A stretch of 64,000 nucleotides of DNA, taken from positions 1 to 64,000 of the forward strand of contig CALWXJ010000021.1 of the NCBI GenBank assembly GCA_944385475.1. Reading direction: 5' to 3'. Under the pieces are notes generated by a model. That model searched no databases. It worked only from the letters and a program-made list of their open reading frames with translations, and had not been told where the DNA came from. The stretch is from an uncultured Oscillospiraceae bacterium (GTDB lineage: Bacteria > Bacillota > Clostridia > Oscillospirales > Oscillospiraceae). Shown here one piece after another: positions 60,158-64,000 of this stretch (the first letter of the stretch is position 1; the number at the start of each line of letters is the position of its first letter). A program made the translations under genes and the position numbers.

Positions 60158-62584
60158 ATGAAGTACGATTTTGCCAGCATTGAGAAAAAGTGGCAGCAAA
60201 AATGGCTGGAGGAGAAGCCTTTTGCCGCTGTCACCGGGGATAAGACCCGGGAGAAATTTTACGGCCTGATCGAGTTTCCCTATCCCTCCGGACAGGGCCT
60301 CCACGTCGGCCACGCCCGCCCCTTTACCGCCATGGACATCATTTGCCGGAAAAAGCGGATGCAGGGGTACAACGTCCTCTTCCCCATTGGCTATGATGCC
60401 TTTGGCCTGCCTACGGAGAATTATGCCGTCAAGCACCACATCCATCCTGCCAAGGTGACCCATGACAACATTGAAAATTTCCGTAAGCAGCTGCATATGC
60501 TGGGCTACTCTTTTGACTGGGATCGGGAAGTGAACACTACGGACCCCAATTATTATAAGTGGACCCAGTGGATCTTTTTGCAGATGTTCAAGAAGGGCCT
60601 TGCCTACAAGGCCTCCATGCCGGTGAACTGGTGTACCAGCTGCAAAATCGTCCTGGCCAATGAGGAGGTCGTGGACGGCGTCTGCGAGCGCTGCGGCGGC
60701 GAGGTCATCCGTAAGGAAAAGAGCCAGTGGATGCTGGCCATCACCAAGTATGCCGACCGCCTCATCGATGATCTGGATGATCTGGACTATATCGAACGGG
60801 TAAAGATCCAGCAGAAGAACTGGATCGGCCGGTCTGAGGGCACGGAGGTGGACTTCACCGCCACCAACGGCGACAAGCTGACGGTTTACACCACCCGCTG
60901 TGATACCCTCTTCGGCGTCACCTACATGGTCATCTCCCCCGAGCATCCTTTCTTGCAAAAGTGGAAGGATCAGATCAAGAACTGGGACGTCGTGGCGGCC
61001 TATATCGACGAGGCAGCCCACAAATCCGACTTTGAGCGCGGTGAGCTGAACAAGGAGAAGACCGGCGTCCGACTGGAGGGCATTGAGGCCATCAACCCCG
61101 CCAGCGGCAAGCAGGTGCCCCTGTTTGTCTCCGACTATGTCCTCATGGGCTACGGCACCGGCATCGTCATGGGCGTGCCCGGACACGACCAGCGCGACTG
61201 GGAATTTGCCACGAAGTTCGGCCTGCCCATCATTGAGGTGGTCAAGGGCGGGGACATCACCAAAGAGGCCTTCACCCTCAAGGATGACACGGGTATCATG
61301 GTCAACTCCGGTTTCCTGGACGGTATGACGGTGAAAGAGGCCATCCCCGCTATGAAGAAGTGGGTCACGGAGCAGGGCATCGGCCGCCCCAAGACCAACT
61401 TCAAGCTCCGGGACTGGGTCTTCAGCCGCCAGCGCTACTGGGGCGAGCCCATCCCTCTGGTGAACTGCCCCAAGTGCGGCTGGGTGCCCCTGCCGGAGGA
61501 TCAGCTGCCCCTGCTGCTGCCGGAGGTAGACTCCTATGAGGTCACCGATACCGGCGAGTCCCCCCTGGCCAAGATGACCGACTGGGTCAACACCACTTGC
61601 CCCTGCTGCGGTGGCCCTGCCCAGCGTGAGACGGACACCATGCCCCAGTGGGCCGGTTCTTCCTGGTACTTCCTGCGGTATATGGATCCCCATAACGACA
61701 AGGCCCTGGCCAGTAAGGAGGCTTTGGATTACTGGTCTCCCGTGGACTGGTACAACGGCGGCATGGAGCATACCACGCTGCACCTGCTCTACTCCCGCTT
61801 CTGGCATAAATTCCTCTATGACATCGGCGTGGTGCCCGCCAAAGAACCCTATGCCAAGCGCACCAGCCACGGCATGATCCTGGGTGAGGGCGGCGAGAAG
61901 ATGTCTAAATCCCGGGGCAATGTGGTGAACCCCAATGATATTGTGGAGCAGTATGGCGCTGATACCATGCGGCTTTATATCATGTTTGTGGGAGACTTTG
62001 AGCAGGCCGCCACCTGGTCCAATGAGGCGGTGAAGGGCTCCAAACGGTTTTTGTTTTTTGTGTGGAACCTGGCGGAGGGCGCCGGCGAGAGCTATGAAGT
62101 GACGCCTGCCAATGAGGCCATCATCCACAAGACCATCAAGAAGGTCACGGAGGACATTGACTCCTTGAAGATGAATACCGCCATTGCCGCGCAGATGTCC
62201 CTGGTCAACGAGCTCTCTGCCAACGGGTGCACCCGGGGGGATGTGCAGTATTTGCTGCTGCTGCTCAATCCCTTTGCCCCCCATATCACGGAGGAGCTGT
62301 GGGAGATGCTGGGCTTTGCGGCCAAGACCGGGAAGATGTGCTGCCAGGCCCAGTGGCCCGTGGCCGATGAGAGCAAGACCGTGGCTGCCACGGTGGATAT
62401 GGCCGTCCAGGTGAACGGCAAGCTCAAGGGCAGCATCTCCATGCCCACGGACAGCGAGGAATCCGCTGTGGTGGAGGCCGCCTTGAAGGTGGAGAAAGTG
62501 GCCAAGGCCGTGGAAAATATGAAGATCGTGAAGACCATCCTGGTGAAGAACCGGCTGGTGAACCTGATCGTCAAGCCCCAGTAA
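60158..62584 (+). CDS. leuS: Leucyl-tRNA synthetase
   Basis: Class I synthetase charging tRNA-Leu. 808 residues; ATG behind GGAAGGAG, since the frame upstream is T-box leader. The HIGH motif is HVGHARP near residue 49 ([13 protein letters not shown]). The CP1 editing domain (about 220-400) includes the Thr-rich [11 protein letters not shown] and [17 protein letters not shown] with its editing Asp. A Cys4 zinc-type knuckle (CPKCGW...CPCCGGPA) is present. KMSKSRGN follows at about 580. Controlled by the T-box. Confidence 0.97.
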   Translation: MKYDFASIEKKWQQKWLEEKPFAAVTGDKTREKFYGLIEFPYPSGQGLHVGHARPFTAMDIICRKKRMQGYNVLFPIGYDAFGLPTENYAVKHHIHPAKVTHDNIENFRKQLHMLGYSFDWDREVNTTDPNYYKWTQWIFLQMFKKGLAYKASMPVNWCTSCKIVLANEEVVDGVCERCGGEVIRKEKSQWMLAITKYADRLIDDLDDLDYIERVKIQQKNWIGRSEGTEVDFTATNGDKLTVYTTRCDTLFGVTYMVISPEHPFLQKWKDQIKNWDVVAAYIDEAAHKSDFERGELNKEKTGVRLEGIEAINPASGKQVPLFVSDYVLMGYGTGIVMGVPGHDQRDWEFATKFGLPIIEVVKGGDITKEAFTLKDDTGIMVNSGFLDGMTVKEAIPAMKKWVTEQGIGRPKTNFKLRDWVFSRQRYWGEPIPLVNCPKCGWVPLPEDQLPLLLPEVDSYEVTDTGESPLAKMTDWVNTTCPCCGGPAQRETDTMPQWAGSSWYFLRYMDPHNDKALASKEALDYWSPVDWYNGGMEHTTLHLLYSRFWHKFLYDIGVVPAKEPYAKRTSHGMILGEGGEKMSKSRGNVVNPNDIVEQYGADTMRLYIMFVGDFEQAATWSNEAVKGSKRFLFFVWNLAEGAGESYEVTPANEAIIHKTIKKVTEDIDSLKMNTAIAAQMSLVNELSANGCTRGDVQYLLLLLNPFAPHITEELWEMLGFAAKTGKMCCQAQWPVADESKTVAATVDMAVQVNGKLKGSISMPTDSEESAVVEAALKVEKVAKAVENMKIVKTILVKNRLVNLIVKPQ

Positions 62585-62609
62585 GTTGCTTCCCCCAGAG
62601 ATATCCGCA

Positions 62610-62650
62610 GACGCCGGAACGAAGGCTCTTTCGTTCCGGCGTCCGCTTTT
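62610..62650 (+). terminator. Terminator of leuS
   Basis: Stem GACGCCGGAACGAA with its complement, then CGCTTTTG. Confidence 0.75.
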
Positions 62651-62679
62651 GCCCGGCGCTTTTATGGGCAATTTCTTCC

Positions 62680-62693
62680 GAAATACCGGTATT
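62680..62693. promoter_or_regulatory. 14-bp palindrome in the leuS-rpsU gap
   Basis: AAATACCGGTATTT, perfect, about 25 bases ahead of a TTGACA hexamer at 62717. Operator-like. Confidence 0.4.
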
Positions 62694-62716
62694 TGGATCT
62701 GATTTTTGTCAGTTGA

Positions 62717-62746
62717 TTGACATGCAACAGGGCACTGGCATATAAC
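62717..62746 (+). promoter_or_regulatory. Second promoter-like site upstream of rpsU
   Basis: TTGACA, 18-base spacer, TATAAC. Roughly 140 bases before the main rpsU promoter, with no ORF between. It could add to rpsU transcription or make a small RNA. Confidence 0.4.
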
Positions 62747-62881
62747 GGCCTGAGGGGAAGTTTTCCGTAAAGGGCATTTGCACAGGGTGAAGGCGGGGCA
62801 GAGGAGGGGATTTCGAGGCAAGGCCGCAGAGTGCTTGATTTGCCAGTATTTATCCCAAAACGGGACTTTTCGAAAATTTTC

Positions 62882-62910
62882 TTGACAAGCAGAAAGATCC
62901 TCTATATAAT
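62882..62910 (+). promoter_or_regulatory. Promoter of rpsU
   Basis: TTGACA, 17-base spacer, TATAAT, full consensus. The leader has two hairpins, GCCATA/TATGGC (62923-62942) and GTATCC/GGATAC (62950-62972). Confidence 0.9.
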
Positions 62911-62993
62911 AAGCATGTTAAAGCCATAGAATTGTTTATGGCCCTTAAAGTATCCTGGATTGAGCCGGATACCTCGGAGGGAGGGAAAGATAG

Positions 62994-63176
62994 ATGTCTG
63001 AGATCCACGTGAAGGACGGCGAGTCCATCGATAGCGCCCTGAAGCGTTTTAAGCGCAGCTGCGCTAAGGCGGGCGTGATCGCGGAGGTCCGCAAGAGAGA
63101 GCACTATGAGAGCCCCAGCGTAAAGCGCCGCAAGAAGTCTGAGGCCGCTCGCAAGAATAAGAAGCGCTTTTATTGA
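62994..63176 (+). CDS. rpsU: Ribosomal protein bS21
   Basis: Small-subunit protein of 60 residues, ATG behind [53 protein letters not shown] is the family pattern (key block: [14 protein letters not shown]). Monocistronic with a full-consensus promoter, a hairpin leader and a terminator; the usual yqeY/dnaG neighbours are absent. Confidence 0.97.
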   Translation: MSEIHVKDGESIDSALKRFKRSCAKAGVIAEVRKREHYESPSVKRRKKSEAARKNKKRFY

Positions 63177-63184
63177 TTGCTAAT

Positions 63185-63215
63185 AAAACGCCGTGCCTGC
63201 AGGCACGGCGTTTTT
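63185..63215 (+). terminator. Terminator of rpsU
   Basis: Stem AAAACGCCGTGCCT, loop GC, complement with T-run. Confidence 0.88.
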
Positions 63216-63219
63216 CTGC

Positions 63220-63987
63220 CTATTTGGCGGTACTGAAGAGGGCGCTTGCCAGGTCCTTGATCTCCGCCCAAGGGAGAAACGCAGCGGTGTATCCAAGGGA
63301 TGCCCCGATCTGCAGCTTTTTGCGCAGCGTGGCGGCATCGTCATAAAGGACAAAGCGGGTTTGGGGGCCCTGCCCGTAAGTGAAATACCGGGTGCAGAGA
63401 TCCTGGGAGAAAAAGACGCTGGGACGATGCTCCTCTGTGATTTTTTGAAGCTGCGCCTCTGTCAGGCTCTGGCCCACACCGGAGGGACAGGGAAGGGGAA
63501 ATTCCATCCGCATTTGTTGCATGCTTAAGGCAGAAGGCCCCTTTCGGCGCTGAAGCTGTTCTTGCAGGTACTGGTCAAATTGACCGCCGGACAGGGCTGT
63601 CTCCACCAGCACAGTCCCAGCGGGAGATGCCCCGGCATAGGCCGGCGGCAGGTAGAGCCTTCGCCGGCCACCCTGAAGGCGGCGGTCCAATGTCTGGGTG
63701 AGCGCTGTGAGGTCCCGGCGCTGGGGCTGATCAAAATCCAAAAGGACGCCGCCGTAATTGCGCCGCCCGCACTCTCTCAAGATGGCGGCGACCAGAGATT
63801 CCGGATCCGCCACCTCCGGGGCGCTGTGGTCGGTAAGGCCCAACAGCCCTCCCTGAGTCTGCAGCAGCAGATTGTGCCGCAGCAGGGTGGAATCAGGGCC
63901 GATATGGTAGGCCATATGGGCCAAAGGGCGGCGGTAGCGGCCCGCCTCCCGTTCTTCCGCCGGCGCGGCGGCAATCAAAATCTGCAC
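63220..63987 (-). CDS. Uncharacterised protein, possibly GH18-like barrel
   Basis: 255 residues from GTG 63987, five bases behind AGGGGGAG; probably complete, though the window ends 13 bases upstream. GGVLLDFDQPQ (about 79-89) recalls the strand-4 motif of GH18-type barrels but without the catalytic Glu of DxxDxDxE. FVLYDDAATLRKKLQIGASLGYTAAFLPWAEI near the end also fits a TIM-barrel end of spore or wall GH18-like proteins (key block: LYDDAATLRKKLQIG). No signal peptide. Function not assigned. Confidence 0.6.
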   Translation of the reverse strand: MQILIAAAPAEEREAGRYRRPLAHMAYHIGPDSTLLRHNLLLQTQGGLLGLTDHSAPEVADPESLVAAILRECGRRNYGGVLLDFDQPQRRDLTALTQTLDRRLQGGRRRLYLPPAYAGASPAGTVLVETALSGGQFDQYLQEQLQRRKGPSALSMQQMRMEFPLPCPSGVGQSLTEAQLQKITEEHRPSVFFSQDLCTRYFTYGQGPQTRFVLYDDAATLRKKLQIGASLGYTAAFLPWAEIKDLASALFSTAK

Positions 63988-64000
63988 GGCAACTCCCCCT

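Noticed and set aside
59942..62821. 959-codon frame on the minus strand opposite leuS
   Set aside because: Entirely antisense to leuS and its T-box; biased composition.

Overview
The window looks like a chromosome segment from a GC-rich gut Firmicute of the Clostridia, most like the Oscillospiraceae (Flavonifractor / Intestinimonas / Lawsonibacter type). The case rests on AGGAGG ribosome sites nearly everywhere, TTGACA-17-TATAAT promoters, two T-box leaders, a glmS ribozyme, a NiCo riboswitch, SLH-domain secreted proteins, and Firmicute gene sets such as infC-rpmI-rplT, rex, IreB and alr-endoA. The genus is inference; no 16S is present.

Layout. 1-4.6 kb is the right end of an integrative conjugative element: a relaxase carrying Sel1 repeats (5' part outside the window), a small excisionase, a tyrosine integrase, and an AT-rich cargo gene for a membrane protein with a HEPN-like tail. 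It abuts the 3' end of a tRNA-Pro(UGG) gene. Outside that tRNA lie two further copies of its 5' half, both losing tRNA similarity at the anticodon loop. 5-10 kb holds a tiny Cys-rich protein, an SLH protein, rex, tRNA-Arg(CCG), a cobalt/nickel-type CDF exporter under a NiCo riboswitch, and an AT-rich barnase/barstar toxin-immunity pair beside tRNA-Pro(GGG).

10-24 kb is mostly core: IMP dehydrogenase, shikimate kinase (operator-like palindrome over its -35), a uracil permease behind a leader peptide and attenuator, a PAP2 phosphatase, a radical SAM enzyme, an FHA-SEDS fusion overlapping a class B PBP, and three tandem MATE exporters. 24-30 kb has a DUF368 (PopT-like) protein, an AbrB / PLP lyase / EamA cluster, an SH3-NlpC/P60 hydrolase and IreB. 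30-35 kb is pheST behind a T-box, then an XRE membrane regulator. 35-42 kb has NAD(P)HX repair, alanine racemase, an EndoA-type toxin with no antitoxin, nrdR and a DUF4363/DUF421 pair.

42-50 kb is glmS with its ribozyme and a complete branched-chain amino acid ABC system (livJHMGF). 50-57 kb holds an SLH-GH25 lysozyme, a GNAT enzyme, the infC-rpmI-rplT operon with a leader, a PspA / Gly-rich TPM-like pair, and TrmB with an unexplained C-terminal extension. 57-64 kb has a GDPD, a DegV protein, leuS behind a second T-box, rpsU, and a protein of unknown function.

Themes: RNA-level control is dense (two T-boxes, NiCo riboswitch, glmS ribozyme, infC leader, putative uraA attenuator). Many genes feed cell-envelope synthesis (SEDS/PBP, Alr, GlmS, PAP2, PopT-like, lysozyme, NlpC). 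Accessory content concentrates next to tRNA-Pro genes.
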